From NCBI GenBank assembly GCA_002205965.3, contig NADL03000042.1:372001-436000 (forward strand): a stretch of DNA of 64,000 bases. The letters are read 5' to 3'. This DNA is from Kappaphycus alvarezii. Taxonomy: Eukaryota > Rhodophyta > Florideophyceae > Gigartinales > Solieriaceae. Positions within the stretch are counted from its first letter, which is position 1. Every line of letters begins with the position of its first letter. The notes beneath the pieces were generated by a model, which was not told where the DNA came from, did no database searches, and was given only the letters and a program-made list of their open reading frames with translations. Shown in pieces: positions 1-11,563 of the stretch. The translations under genes were made by a program, and so were the position numbers.

Positions 1-128
1 GGCATTGGGCAATCGAAAATAAGAAATAAAGCAGAAATCTAAATTGTATTACGAACGGCTTACAGCAGTAACAGCATTACTGTACAGTACAGCTCATATG
101 AGAAGATTCACAATCCGCCATCCATGTC

Positions 129-153
129 CTGTACTGTACTGTACTGTACTGTA
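129..153. repeat. (CTGTA)5 pentanucleotide microsatellite
   Basis: Five exact tandem units of CTGTA. The same motif, in either orientation (TACTG/CAGTA), recurs through the window, for example near 86, 4950, 17985, 38098, 43526, 44290, 44960, 48927, 49130 and 49557. It is the commonest simple repeat I can see here. No function is claimed. Confidence 0.9.
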
Positions 154-2532
154 TATAGTACGTATCATCTGCATGAACACGTCTACATTACAGTGGACGT
201 ACTGTAAACAAATTTCGACAAGGTCTCGTTACCACGGGTTTTTGGTAACTGCGATGTCACTGCGACTAACGTTGGGGCATCGTAAATCCACAATGCGGGA
301 CAGAGTGCGATGGGGATTGGTGCATCCACTAAGTCCAACGGGATCGATTGAAACTCCAAGCCTGTGTGGCGTACCACGTCAGAGAATTTGAGTCCTTTAC
401 GAGGGCGGGTGCGGTGCCCACAATCCAGACTACGGCAACACCGAATCGGGAGTCTAATTTTGGAAAAGAGTGGTCCATGCAGGCGGACAGGAAGAGATGC
501 CGGATCTTACGCGCAGTTTGTAAGTTTAACATGCTTGAACTTTGCGATACGAAACATGGCCATCGCAATCTATCAAACTTTACCGCTGTTTCAGACAAGG
601 TTTGTGATAGTGAGGCAACAACTTTGCCAATTTGAAATCGAATTTGGGCCATGGATGTCATGCAGCAATATCAGCATGCATTTCACGCAGTTATCTGCCT
701 CCTTTACAGGAAGCCGGTAACTTCCAGTTGCAACCCGGAGCAGCAAAAAGTTGGGGGAATTTTCGTCACAACTCCTCGATTGGGAGCTGTGTCTGGAGAG
801 GGAAGCAGTTATTCGGCCAGCAAACGTGCCGTTCGTTCTGCCAGTGTGGAGGTAGAGACTGAGGATCATACCGTCTCACTTGGGTAGCCAAAGCGCTCGA
901 GAAAGGCCGCCAAGTGCGGGCATCACTATTTTCACGTTTGCGTACCTCTCGTTCGCGATGATGTGCTCACCGACGTAACAGGTAAGCTACTGGCTCGTGA
1001 ACGAGAACGATAGCATACGAAGTGATGTCTCGGGGTCGATTTCTCTTCGCGCCTTATGCCGTTTTCTCTTCCCGATTTTGGCATTGAGAGCGTTGATTGC
1101 GTACATTCATTCATCACGGTCAAAAGGCGGAAAGGCTCTCGCATTTGGGCTGTGAACAGACTTTGTGTTAGACATCCGTCCAAGCAGTAGAAGGCGCTGC
1201 GGGCGGCAGTAAGAACCGTGGCGGCATGAGACGCTCGGCCGCGTCTGAGGAGGTTGAGCGAGTTATATGTGATGGCATTCATGCTAAGTCCATGCTACCA
1301 GCTGATTAGTATTGCACATGGAAATCCTCCATGGGAAGTACGGTTCTCGTGGTGTTCAGCACAGCACTAAGCAAGCGACGATCAGGCGGGTCTCGGTCGA
1401 TTTGGGTCGATTTTGTTTCTATTGACGGCGGATTCCCAACAGCTGTAAGAATGGCTCTATCGGAAAGATTGCCACGCCAAACTCATTTCATCACTATGAT
1501 AAGAACAGCCAGGGATGTGTCGCCCCTCGCGATGTGGCAAGACTGGCAGGAGGGATTTTGTTCAGCACGAGACACCGCACGTGCTCTGTTCGACAGCAGC
1601 CTGAGAGATTCGAGACGGGAAGAGACGGTAGGTGCCGCCCTCCTCGAATCGCAAAAGGTTTTTGTGTTGATGGGATGTGGTGCTTTGCGAGGGTGGTTGC
1701 GGAGCACTTGCACGGTGCGAGGGCCCTCACCGTCCGCAGGTAGGGAGTTGTGCAGGGGTCGGATGGCTGTGCCTTGCACAGGGTGCGCAGATGGGAAGGG
1801 ACTGCTGTCGGGGCCGACGCGGACTGGGTTGCAGCGTCATAACTTCTTCGTTGTGGTTGCTCGCGGTAATCTTTACGGACCGGAGTTCACTGCAGTAGAA
1901 GCAGTGTTTGGGTTCCGGATGCGGTTAGATGTCGTGGCAAGTTGGCCTTTCATAGCCTGGTAGTCTGGCCCATCGCAGAGGTTGCCAGGGAATTATTTGG
2001 GCGAGGATGCCGCATTTGTGGATGTGCAGAATCTCTCGGAAAATGGTACCAGTTCCTGTGTGTTCCGTGCGGTAGGGCGAGCTAGATGAATAGCAGGATG
2101 ACTGCTTTCTGGCAAAATGGTCAGGAAGTCTTGGAGATGTCTACTTTGCGGCACCCGGTGCAGAGCAGATTGTGGAAGTTGGGTAACCCTGAGGTGGTTG
2201 ACGTCCCTCGCATCACCATGAATCACAGAGAAATACTATCCTCCTCTCACGTCACGGATATGACGAAGTCCGCTCTAATTTCCTTTGTCTCCGCGGACAT
2301 AATCGAAGACAGTGGTGTCAAGCAATGATGGCTAATTCCAACATATTCGAACTCCTTCTGTCTCTCCATTACATCACTGAAGGTACCTCATTGTTTATGA
2401 GTAGCATCAGAGTTTCTTGCTGAACCTCTCTCCCATCTTACCTCTGCCCATCGCCTATTCCATCTTTATGCTCACTCTACCCTTTCTAAATCCCGGTCCT
2501 CCCTATTCTCCGAGCCAACTGACACTGTTTCC
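154..2532. other. No recognised gene; possible Cys-rich remnant on minus strand
   Basis: Several open frames exist, the longest at 1331-1963 (+, 210 codons), but none has a fold or motif I recognise and frames overlap on both strands. On the minus strand about 1915-1735 a frame carries two CxxC pairs (CFYC and, about 45 residues on, CAPC) followed by a further Cys. That could be a decayed zinc-binding segment. It is followed by a stop, so I do not call it a gene. Confidence 0.3.
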
Positions 2533-3600
2533 ATGGCTTCTGCCAAGCCCTCCTTCTGCGCCCATCGTCCCGAATCTCAAAACCTGCGTCACCAACTTTA
2601 TGTGATTTTCGTCATCCTTTTCTTCATGGCTTCCTCTCTTGGCGCCATTTTTATTAACAAAACATGTCTCACTGGCTATCATTTTAGGTTTCCTCTTACC
2701 TTGATGCTCGGACAAATGTTCTTCGCTCTCGTTCTACTCACCCTTCTTCACATACTCGGTTACTCCATGTTACCTCATGCCAATCGCTCCGAACTCGTTG
2801 TCCTTGCAACCCCACCGCCCTCTTTACGAGTAACGTTGTCGTCGGTCTAAGCGCCCTAAGTCTTGTTAATATTCCCATGTTTTCCGCATTTCGCCGTCTC
2901 ACCCTTCTCTTTGTGATGGCTGCGGAATACATTTTTCTCCGTAAGACCCACTCCCGGCCCATCATTCAAGCAGTTGTCATCATGACTATTGGCGCCTTTA
3001 TTTCTGGCATCGACGATGTTTCATTTTCCCGGCTTGGCTACTGTCTCGTTTTTCTCAACAATGTCCTCACCGCAGCCTACCTGGCCTCCATCAAGCGTGC
3101 CATGAAAGACATTCAATTCGACCCCCTCGCGCTCCTCTACTACACAGCTCTCTTGGGATTTCCTCTCGTGGCATTGCTCCTTATCTCCACTGGTGAGCTT
3201 GCGCACGTCATACTTGCCATTCGAACGCAACCAGAGCTACTTAGCTGGGGCTTTTTGGCAAGTCTCTTGCTAACTGCAACGGGGGCTTTTGCTGTGAACT
3301 TTTCGACCTCCCTCTGCACAGATGTTACCTCCCCACTTACGACTTCTGTGGCCGGTCAGGTAAAAAATGTCATTCAGACCATCTCTGGGTTTTTTCAGCT
3401 GGGGTTTCGTTCCAACCAGAATGAATACCATTGGTTTGCTCATAGCGTTAGGGGCACAGATTTGGTTTGCATATTTGAAATACATGCAAAGGCATGGCGG
3501 TGAAGAAGGCAAGGGCAACGCGACTTACTTTAAACTGGACAAAGAGGATGCAATGAACCACATTCCATCAACGGAAGTTGCATGTTCGACCGATAGATGA
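2533..3600 (+). CDS. Nucleotide-sugar / triose-phosphate-type transporter (SLC35/TPT family), frame broken twice
   Basis: The protein is a multi-spanning Golgi/ER-type antiporter that would move nucleotide sugars into the lumen for glycan synthesis. The start at 2533 precedes a cytosolic stretch and a first hydrophobic segment. Next come INKTCL and FPLTLMLGQM, which match the family's N-terminal NK and Q motifs. The middle reads NIPMFSAFRRLTLLFV and GAFISGIDDVSF, typical of the SLC35D-like branch. Near the C-terminus lies SPLTTSVAGQVKN, the conserved TxSxxGxxK region. The reading moves between three open stretches (2533-2850, to about 3392, then to 3600). One base seems missing in a C run near 2811 and one added in a T6 run near 3390. 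No stop falls inside the correct frames. It is either a young pseudogene or an intact gene with sequence errors. The substrate cannot be told from sequence. Confidence 0.75.
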
Positions 3601-5225
3601 TTCATTGCTGCGCGGACGCTTCAGAGCAGCGGAGTGTATCCTCTGCGGGAGCTGCTTATTTGGATCTTTGGCAATCGCAGCACCAACTACGGATCGTTAA
3701 CATCTGCGGGAGAAATTATTCTCCGTGGGCATTTGAAAAACAACCAAACGGGTTCGACACATCTGTGTAGTTTTATTGAGGGCAGTGCAGAGGTATTCAA
3801 AGCTTATAGTCAAGCAGTTCATTTACACAGGGAGCTGTTTATAGAGTTTCTGCAACATTTCGAAATATAGTAAGACACGCAGTTATAGATAGTAAACAAA
3901 TTCCCAGAACTGCTGTGTACGATGGGACTACTGCGATTCTAAATTCGGGATCGTCATGAAGGATTAATCTCTCTACGGGGACATGTTTTGTTTTAAAGTT
4001 TCATTGCTAGATATGAAAGGCTAGAATACGCCAGTCAGTAGCTCCGTTTGGGCGGAGGGGAACGCTGGCATGCCAGGTTCACTGCTTTCGGTGGATATCG
4101 CGGTTATTCTCCTACAGTTGTAAGTATGTGCACGAGATTCAAAAACTTTGCTCAACTAATAATCACGGACGTATGTCTTGCGAATTTGTTTGCCTGGATT
4201 TTGAGACATGACATCTTCACAACAACGCCAGCCGTGTCTTGACCGTTGATGTTCCATTGAAAAGTACGAAGAGTAAAAACTTGACAAATGTAACAAATGT
4301 TGATTCCCAGTGAGGGCTCCAGGTCCCTCTTTGCAACAATTGTCCATGGGTGTTTGGATGCCTTTCACTAGCTGGCAGCTGTCATGCTTTCTAAACCTGT
4401 AGCCATCATGTCAGCATTTGAAGAGGTAGCACGACTAGGCCAAATCAGCGATGGTTCAAGTCGGTCGGATGTTGTTTTTCACATATCGCAAAAGTCGATA
4501 ACATGGCCACTCAAATCACAATATTGGTAAGCCGCTAGTCCTGCCCTAAACTGGGAAACAGAATAGAGCAAGTTGGGAGACAGTTGTTTGGCCTCGAGGT
4601 GTGCGGGTGTGGTCGGAAAGCGAAGCATGCTCAGTTCGCTCGTGTGCAGTGTGTGAGGAGTTTTTGGTTTTTCGTTTTGTGATGGCATCGCGGAACCTGG
4701 ATGCGAGCAACGGGCAGTCATCTTCTGAAGAGACACGTTGATGTCGCGGCCTTTATGGTGTTCGGTGTTTGTGTCATGTAAACAGCAAACAGCAATCAGC
4801 CAAAGATGGGTGAGTCTTTCACGCACGAACTTATCACGAGCAAATTCCGGGATTGGCTTTCTGTTGTGACCGTAGGTACTATGTGGCTACTGTAGTTCCT
4901 ACAGTAGCTGTTCTGTACTTAATTCAAAAAAATTAATACAATAGTACTGTATATACTGTACAGCGCGCGAATTTAGAATAGCACCACCCTGAATATGAAT
5001 GAATAAAGAAACAAGTTTAATCGGCTTTTATCAGCAGCTTAGTTATGCGATTTGGTCCACGTGTGCGGCGTCTGTATTATGTCGCGCCCCACAACATGCA
5101 GAGTTTAGCCACCCTATTCAAACCTAACTGTTTTAGGTTTGTTACAGTGCGGTATTCAAGACTATGCATGTTGCACCTGCATATGTCTGTGGTAAAGTAA
5201 TTCAGAGTTTACTGCGTTCAGTATC
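3601..5225. other. Intergenic, no gene seen
   Basis: Short overlapping frames only. A small perfect hairpin lies at 4886-4908 (10-bp arms, 3-nt loop) and contains the CTGTAG form of the scattered pentanucleotide. A TACTGTATATACTGTACAG stretch follows near 4950. Confidence 0.5.
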
Positions 5226-5227
5226 TA

Positions 5228-6795
5228 CAGTGGTGGAAAAACTATAGAACATTTGTCCTTATTTACGCTTGTGCTTTATTAAGAACAGAAATCAGGTTCT
5301 AAGACTATCTGTTTTATAAAGTTTTAAACGCTTAAAACATCAGTCTAAACAGTTTTAAACAAAAACAATTAGGTCCCATGTTATGGCGCGAAATACCAAA
5401 CCACCCGGGAAAAACTATAGGTACAGTTTGCGAACTATCAAGTTTTGGCGGGTTAGAGCAAGTTAATCCCACAAAAACCGGATATAAAAATAGCCCATTA
5501 AGCCTTTAAACGTTCTATGATGCCATGGCCAACTCTCAATTCCTCTCAACCCATCCAAAATGCCGAGAAATAAGCGTCTTTCAACCTTCGAGAAAGGGCA
5601 AATTCATGCGCACTCTGCGAACTGCATGCGTGTTGTTCAGATTTCTAGGGAACTGAGCCTTTCTCGCAATGTTGCCGCCTCGTTTCTGCTGATCAGGATA
5701 GGTACAATCGCAAAAACCATGGCAGGATACCGAAAAAATGTCCTCTAGGGACAGAGAAAATTATTCCAGAGGCTTCACGTGCAAATTTAGGTTGTTGTAG
5801 TATTTTTAAAAGTCTACAACTAGAGGTATTCTCATTTATCGTCCACCATGTGCTACATAACGCACCGTTTCTCCGTTTCAAGCGAATTTCAAGAACACCA
5901 GCCATGAAGCAAAAACATAGAAATGCTCTCATCAATTACGCATGTGAATTCTTACATTGTACGGAGTCTGCGTGGAGTTCTGTTGTGTGGTCTGATGAGA
6001 AGAATTTCAAGTTGGATGCTCCAGACGGTTTAGCGTTCAAGTGGCATGATTTGAGACAAGAGAAGCAGTGGAACTCGAAGAGGCAAATGAGGGTGAATCT
6101 TTATTGGTTTGGGTATGTTTTGAAGGTGCCAAAAATCTGAGTTGGTTATCCAACATGAAAAACAAAATGGATACAAGTATACGCAGACCTTGGATAATCA
6201 TTTACTTCCATTTTCCGAGAATCTTCCCTTGAATTGGGCTTTTATGCAAGACGAGGCTTCTTGCTCCCGAGCAATTTTGACTAGGACTTGGCTGGAAAAC
6301 CAATATGCATCTTTTCTAGAGTGTTATTCCTACTTCTCTGATCTTAATCCTTTTGAAAATACTTGGGGGATCTTAGATTGCTCTGTGTATGCTATCCAGA
6401 GACAGTTTGATAACGTTGACTCTTTACCTGACTTCATTCTGCAATATTGGGCCTCTATTACCCCGGTTAACTTCAAAATATTGGTTTTTGTCCATGCCAA
6501 AACGATTTAAGAAGGTCATTAGAGAGAAAAACGGTAAGATAATCCACTGATAATGGCGTTACCATACTTTTCGTTTGAGGAAACAACGTCCACTTGAATG
6601 TGTACCTATAGTTTTTTCCAGGGGGCTACATGATTTGGGCCATTAATGCGGACAATGAAAGTATTGTTTAAACCCGTTTAATTTGCTGACTTCAGCTCCT
6701 CAGACTACATAAAGGTCATACTCTTCAGCCCGGATGCGTTTTATTACGGCATAATCGCCAGTAAGGAAAATATGCTATTGTTTTTTCCACTACTG
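5228..6795 (+). mobile_element. Tc1-like DNA transposon with double (IR/DR) ends, inactive
   Basis: The element begins CAGTGGTGGAAAAACTATAG at 5228 and ends at 6795 with an inverted match (outer core 6775-6788). A TA dinucleotide sits on each side (5226-5227 and 6796-6797), the target duplication expected of Tc1/mariner. A second copy of the core lies inside each end: 5408-5420 on the left and 6606-6619 on the right, about 170 bp inward. Two transposase-binding sites per end is the IR/DR plan known from Sleeping Beauty-type elements. The body holds one decayed transposase gene. Total length is 1568 bp, normal for the group. Confidence 0.85.
5560..6510 (+). pseudogene. Tc1-like DD34E transposase, broken
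   Basis: This is a cut-and-paste transposase of the IS630/Tc1/mariner family. The start at 5560 gives MPRNKRLSTFEKGQI, the usual N-terminal helix-turn-helix opening. The catalytic core follows in pieces: WSDEKNFKLDAPDG carries the first Asp, FMQDEA the second, and LNPFENTWG the Glu. Exactly 34 residues separate the second Asp from the Glu, so it is DD34E. The open stretches are 5560-5748, 5850-6140 and 6142-6510. The frame stops after the HTH, and a TGA splits DDE residue one from two. The family's usual length is about 340 residues; the pieces add up to a little less. It cannot make an active enzyme. Confidence 0.9.
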
Positions 6796-7599
6796 TACTG
6801 GGAACTTTAAGAGATTTTATATCAATGGAGGCCTAAAGTAAAGCCATTAAAAGGCTAGGAAAATCGATTCTAATTATTATAAAATATAGTTTCCACCCCG
6901 AATTTAAGATAACACCATAATTACACTACAGACAACCTTCACTTATTGCATCCCTACTTGATGAAGAATCCCAGTTTATGCAATGGGAATTGGTCCCTGC
7001 ATAGGTGGATGCATATGCGATCTGGAATCGAGGGTTTCCCCGCCCTTGGATTACGTAACTGTATGCACACTGGATCTGCCCTACCCTTAAACGGCAATAC
7101 TACGGAAAGTATTTCATATGTAAGTGCATCATCCCCATCTACTACTTAACGTACAGTTGTTAAACAATAAACACACTGTACATAATGCTCAATGGCTCGG
7201 GAATCCGGGAAGTAAGATAGAACTTGATTCCTGGTAATGTGCTTGATGTTATTTCACTGTGAAATTAACTATATACGGACTCAAAACTTCGCATTATAAT
7301 ACATGATTTGAACGATATAGTATATGTATATTCGTTACCGTTTAGACTTTCTGAGTGATGAACCTACTGCTACTGATAGCACTATCAGTGCTCCAAACGG
7401 TAATAAAGTGATGTAGCTTCTTTAATCATTGAAATTCAACAAGCGTGGGGCAGCTAGATCTAAATAATACAAACAAACACGCTTTTATGCTTAAAGAGCG
7501 CTGTTTAAAACTTATATAATATAAAATATGAGCAGAGAATGGAAAATTTTCTTAATAAGCTACAAATAGTAGCCTTTTGATCTCTAGGACAAGAGTTTG
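6796..7599. other. Intergenic, no gene seen
   Basis: AT-rich with no supported reading frame. A short perfect inverted repeat ACTGATAG-CA-CTATCAGT lies near 7371-7388. Confidence 0.5.
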
Positions 7600-8660
7600 G
7601 GCTGTTATTACTCTCAGAAACGGTCATATTTGGCAAAAACAGAGAAAGCTGTTCGAGGGTCATGAACAGAAGAATGTGGACGAGATAAAACCCCTAAAGA
7701 AGTAATATCGTCGGATAAACCAGTCACTAAATGCTATATTGGTAGAGCAGAAGTTCAAACTTAAAAAACTTTTGACTCAATTCACAGTATCTCGCATTTT
7801 GAAATATCGTATTGGATTTCTCACATTAGTACCAAATCAGAGAGAAAAATTCTTCAGCAGGGTAAATTCCAGGTTATTGAAAATGCAATATCCAGCTGAT
7901 TGTGCGATCAAGACAACAGAAAGCACTATTTTTCAAAAGACATGTTTTGTAAGTTTGGGAACGAATGGGGACTGCATTGAATGCTGTGTTGCCAACCCAA
8001 ACCCGTTTCAAATTGACGTTTGCACATGAATGGCTTTAGAGGTTTAATGTGAGGTACAAGTTGAAGTCCACTAAGTTGCATGACGAAAAAACATATATCA
8101 ATATCAATCCAATTGCAGAATAACTCCTTCAGTTGAAAGAAATGCTAAGGTAATTCAAACCAGAGAATTTCTGAAGTGCGGATATGTTCGGGGCTTCTTT
8201 ATAGTCTCGCGGCTGACACCACTATCGCTACTGCTTCAATTAGTGGGAAAAGAAATCAAAGGAATGGTTGATATTTCTCGTGTGCTAAACGCCTTCTGTT
8301 CCGAAAAATGGAAGTCATGATCGTTCGGTAGTCGCAGCAACCGCGATGCTTTAACAAGAGACATCGGAAGAAGTCGAATTTGGTTTTCCATGCTAATAGG
8401 GAAGGTTAGATGACATCTTATCTGTTTCATGAATGTCTTCCTCGTTTTGATGCAATGATTGGAATGAATAGTGGACGAAAAGCCCTTTTATTTTTGGATA
8501 ACTGCAGCGCACATGAGAATGAAACAAACTCACCGCCTTTGAGTCACGTAAAAGTCTTTTTCTTCATCAAAACACCGACTTTGAACTACAGCCATCAGAT
8601 ACTGGAGTCATTTCCGCAGTAAAGCGCCGTTACAGACGCTGAAAGAAGAGAGGGTACTTG
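7600..8660 (+). pseudogene. pogo/Tigger-type (DDE_1) transposase relic
   Basis: This is a decayed transposase of the CENP-B/jerky-like branch. Around 7739-7800 the frame reads FKLKKLLTQFTVSRILK, resembling the N-terminal CENP-B/HTH DNA-binding segment. At 8410-8622 the frame reads CLPRFDAMI and then RKALLFLDNCSAHEN, the signature of the second catalytic Asp in DDE_1 transposases, followed by a VKVFFF strand where the family has a hydrophobic stretch leading to a PN motif. Many stops and frame changes lie between. I could not find convincing terminal inverted repeats, so the element's limits are uncertain. Confidence 0.65.
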
Positions 8661-8863
8661 ATCTATCAGATGAGGATGTAAATGATATTAGAGAGATTAC
8701 GAAATAGAATTCACTCGGCAAAGCACTGTAAAATGATACACGTGGTGCTCTCATTATTATCTACAAATGTTTCCGAATAGCATATTACGAAATCCACGTG
8801 ATTTGAGTAAATGAGTATGATGACGGCGAGCCCTTGCGCTAGTACTCCGCTGCACTCAGCAGC

Positions 8864-10006
8864 ATGCGCCAGAAGGACTACTCGATCGGAAAGGCCAGGC
8901 AACGTCTTCGCTCCAGAAGACGGCGATTCCTTCTGGCGCTCGAATGCGATGCGGACGTGCAACTTCTACTTCGCACTAGTCAGTCCGCGGCTAGAGCGCG
9001 ACGCGATGTCGGACACATTCGGCTGAGATCGCGACACATATCCACCATGCGCTTCAACCTTAACGCGTACAGTGAAGAGCAGTCGCTCTCTGAGTTTCGC
9101 TTTCGCAAGTCCGAAATTGGTACCGTGTGCGCGCGTGTTGTCCTGGGGTGGAGGGCCAACAGCTCGGTCAGGCTACAGTTGCGAGGCTATTACGGCGACG
9201 TGTATCGTTCTGAAGCGCTTGTCCTTTCCTACAAGGTGGGGGACCTGGAAACTGTGTTTGGAATGCGTGCTTCTGCGCTTTGTGAGGTATTTTGGGAGGT
9301 GGTGGAGGGTTTTATTGCGACAAGGGGAAGTCTCATCGAAACCTTTCGTTCAGACTTGATGCACGAAAGGGCCCCGCTCTACGCCGCGGCCATCTACGAG
9401 AAAGGGGCCCCTTTAGATAACTGTGCTGGATTTATCGACTGTACGAAGATACAGATGAGTAGACCCGGTGGGAGAGGAAGCCTACAGCGTGCTTGTTACT
9501 CGGGACACAAAAGGTTCCATTGCCTCATCTATCAGACGGTGACGACTCCCGATGGACTGATGTTCCACCTGTACGGTCCGGAGGTAGGACGCCGTCACGA
9601 CATGACGCTATACCGTCAAAGCGGCATGGATCAGCAACTGCAATCTACAATGGTGATAGGTGGACGACAGTATTGCCTGTACGGTGATCCCGCGTACATA
9701 CTCCGAGCGTGGCTTCAGGTTGCCTACGATCGAGCTTCGGCGACTGCTGAACAGCTGGTCTATAACAAAGGCATGAGTTCTGTACGGGAGGCGGTCGAGT
9801 GGGCGTACAAGGACCTGAAACAAATCTGGTCCTCGCAGGACTACAAGCGTATGTTGCGGGTACGAAAGAGTCCAATTGCGTTGCTCTACAAGGCTGCAGC
9901 CTTGCTATGGAACGTTAGAGTCTGTCTACATCATGGCAGTGGGCAGACCAGTAGCTATTTCTCATGTCCGCCACCTAGTTTGTCGCGCTATCTGATTATG
10001 CCGTAA
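8864..10006 (+). CDS. PIF/Harbinger-type DDE nuclease (transposase)
   Basis: This intact 380-residue reading frame encodes a HARBI1-like nuclease, the catalytic half of a Harbinger transposon. The N-terminal 60 residues are Arg-rich. FRFRKSEI at about 78-85 begins the region that is normally helical in the family. The triad reads Asp192 (FIDCTK), Asp275 (LYGDPAY) and Glu312 (AVEWAYKDLK), with GRRHDMTLY between them as usual for DDE_4 nucleases. The gene converges on a Myb/SANT-like gene at 11387-10205, the normal two-gene plan in which the partner brings the nuclease to DNA. The start could also be the Met at residue 62; the family's core would be kept either way. It is the only unbroken transposase in the window. 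Confidence 0.88.
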   Translation: MRQKDYSIGKARQRLRSRRRRFLLALECDADVQLLLRTSQSAARARRDVGHIRLRSRHISTMRFNLNAYSEEQSLSEFRFRKSEIGTVCARVVLGWRANSSVRLQLRGYYGDVYRSEALVLSYKVGDLETVFGMRASALCEVFWEVVEGFIATRGSLIETFRSDLMHERAPLYAAAIYEKGAPLDNCAGFIDCTKIQMSRPGGRGSLQRACYSGHKRFHCLIYQTVTTPDGLMFHLYGPEVGRRHDMTLYRQSGMDQQLQSTMVIGGRQYCLYGDPAYILRAWLQVAYDRASATAEQLVYNKGMSSVREAVEWAYKDLKQIWSSQDYKRMLRVRKSPIALLYKAAALLWNVRVCLHHGSGQTSSYFSCPPPSLSRYLIMP

Positions 10007-10204
10007 ACAGGGAGCGAGGGCGAGTGCTCGTGTCTTTGCACAGGCGCACCGCTTCGACCGAGTGGCGGGAGTCCGAGCGAAGCGAGGACGCGCGGCAGCG
10101 CAGAGGAATGGCATGCCGTAAAAAGATCGCGATAGCCGAGGGAGAAGCGGCGCGCGGCAAAGAGAAAGTTCACGAAAGCAAACGACGTTACTGCAGTTTT
10201 TTTA

Positions 10205-11387
10205 CTAGCGCACCAAGAACAGCGAGCACTCCTTCCTCTCTTCGATGGCACCCTTTCTCTCTTCGCTCTCGATTGCAAGGCGACGCTGCTCGAGCTCTAC
10301 CCTCTTCTCTTCTACCGCGAGGCGCCGGGACTCGTTCTTTTGTGCCTGCTCTAAGCGACCGGCTTCGCGCTCTTCCCGCTTCATTTCAAAGTCCATGCGC
10401 TGTTCCTCTAACTTCAGGCGCTTCTGTTCGAAGCTGTTGCGCGCCTGAATGTGTTCGCTCAGCATGTTCCTTTCCTCATCGTCCGATTCCGAAGAAAGGT
10501 TCCGCTTCCTTCCCTTCATCCTCGCCGTTCCAGCACTTCCTTCCCCCGCCATTGCACTCATCTACCACCACTGCTGGCGTCTCTGCACTGTTACTTCCAC
10601 TGCGAGCCCTCGCTACAGCTCGTTCCCTGATTTCCTCCCCAGCTTGTAGCAAACGCTTGTCAAGCTCCGTCCGTTCATCCCTCTCAGCCCTCTTTGCCTC
10701 TTCCCATTCGTCCACGGCCAACATTACATCATCCAACAACACTTCCCTTTCTCCTCTGACCTCTATAATGCCAGAAGCGGCAGCATTGCTTCGCACAGCT
10801 TCGCGGTGGTCGCCTAGGATCTTCTTGAACCGATCGTTGAGCGTTTTCCAACTCGGCGCCGCAACCGAATCGAAGCATCCAGAAGGAAGGGACCCCTTGA
10901 AGAGAGCGAGAGCCTCTTCGAAGCGCGACTGTGCCTCTCCATGTGGAGCGAGGTGGGCGTCAACGGCGGAGACTGCTTTCAGCAGTAATATATCCCACGC
11001 GGAAGAGAACCGGATGCGCCGTTTCTTTGCGCCGGTCGGAGTGGTCGGAGGCGGTCGGAGCGACGGAGGCAGTGGAGGCGGTCGGAGCGGCGGAGGCGGG
11101 AGACTCCTCGATAAGGGGCGCCATGATGGAGGAGGGGACGGGTCGGAGGTTGTAGGAGTGGTAGTGATGGCGATGGTCAGGTCAGATGGTGATGGTTGGT
11201 TGTACATTTGGCGCCAAGCGGCCCCGCTCATATGCTCCGTATGCGAGGGGTGCCCTGGCGGGTATTTTTCCCTATTTCGCAAACAGCCCCCGCAACCGAA
11301 AAATGAAATGGCAACGATAGCACTTTGCGTCTTACACAGTACAGGTGTACTACGTTTGCCGGCGAATGCCGCACAAGCGAAAATCAT
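10205..11387 (-). CDS. Harbinger-associated Myb/SANT-like protein with coiled coil, one frame break
   Basis: This is the DNA-binding partner of the Harbinger nuclease. The first stretch (11387-10476) has a Pro-rich leader. It is followed by a Myb/SANT-like trihelix, from FSSAWDILLLKAVSAVDAH to TLNDRFKKILGDHREA, with Trp and the WKTLNDRF motif in the expected places. The ASGI and ELDKRL helix region after it is typical of these proteins. The second stretch (10561-10205) is highly charged and rich in Glu, Arg and Lys, predicted coiled coil. The two overlap in different frames around 10476-10561, so one single-base shift, or a short unrecognised intron, joins them. It runs tail to tail with the nuclease at 8864-10006. 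The long antisense frame at 10024-11400 is its shadow. Confidence 0.75.
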
Positions 11388-11563
11388 TTTTGCTCCGTAA
11401 ACCCCCTCTATTTATAAAATAGATTTTTTTACTTCAATGCGATGGATAAAAGAAGATATTTCGTTCTCTCCTTTCTTCTTTTATTGGTAATTGCTGGCTA
11501 AATTCTGTTCTTTTAGAAGTCACCGCTTTTAATAATCAAGCCAATTCTCAAGATGCCTTTTAA

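Larger units (their letters stand above)
8864..11387. mobile_element. PIF/Harbinger transposon (coding span; ends not resolved)
   Basis: A nuclease gene and a Myb/SANT-like gene face each other with about 200 bp between, which is the standard content of an autonomous Harbinger element. I looked for terminal inverted repeats between 8650 and 8860 and between 11390 and 11560. I found nothing longer than an 8-base match, so the borders given are only those of the genes. Confidence 0.75.

Noticed and set aside
1331-1963. A 210-codon plus-strand frame as a gene
   Set aside because: No domain, overlapping frames on both strands, composition close to random. Left as unsupported.
10024-11400. A 458-codon plus-strand frame
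   Set aside because: It lies antisense to the Myb/SANT-like gene, and its composition (Ser/Arg/Ala then Gly repeats) is what the opposite strand of that gene would give.
8650-11560. Terminal inverted repeats of the Harbinger element
   Set aside because: The best match between the two flanks was only AAAATGAT, too short to call.
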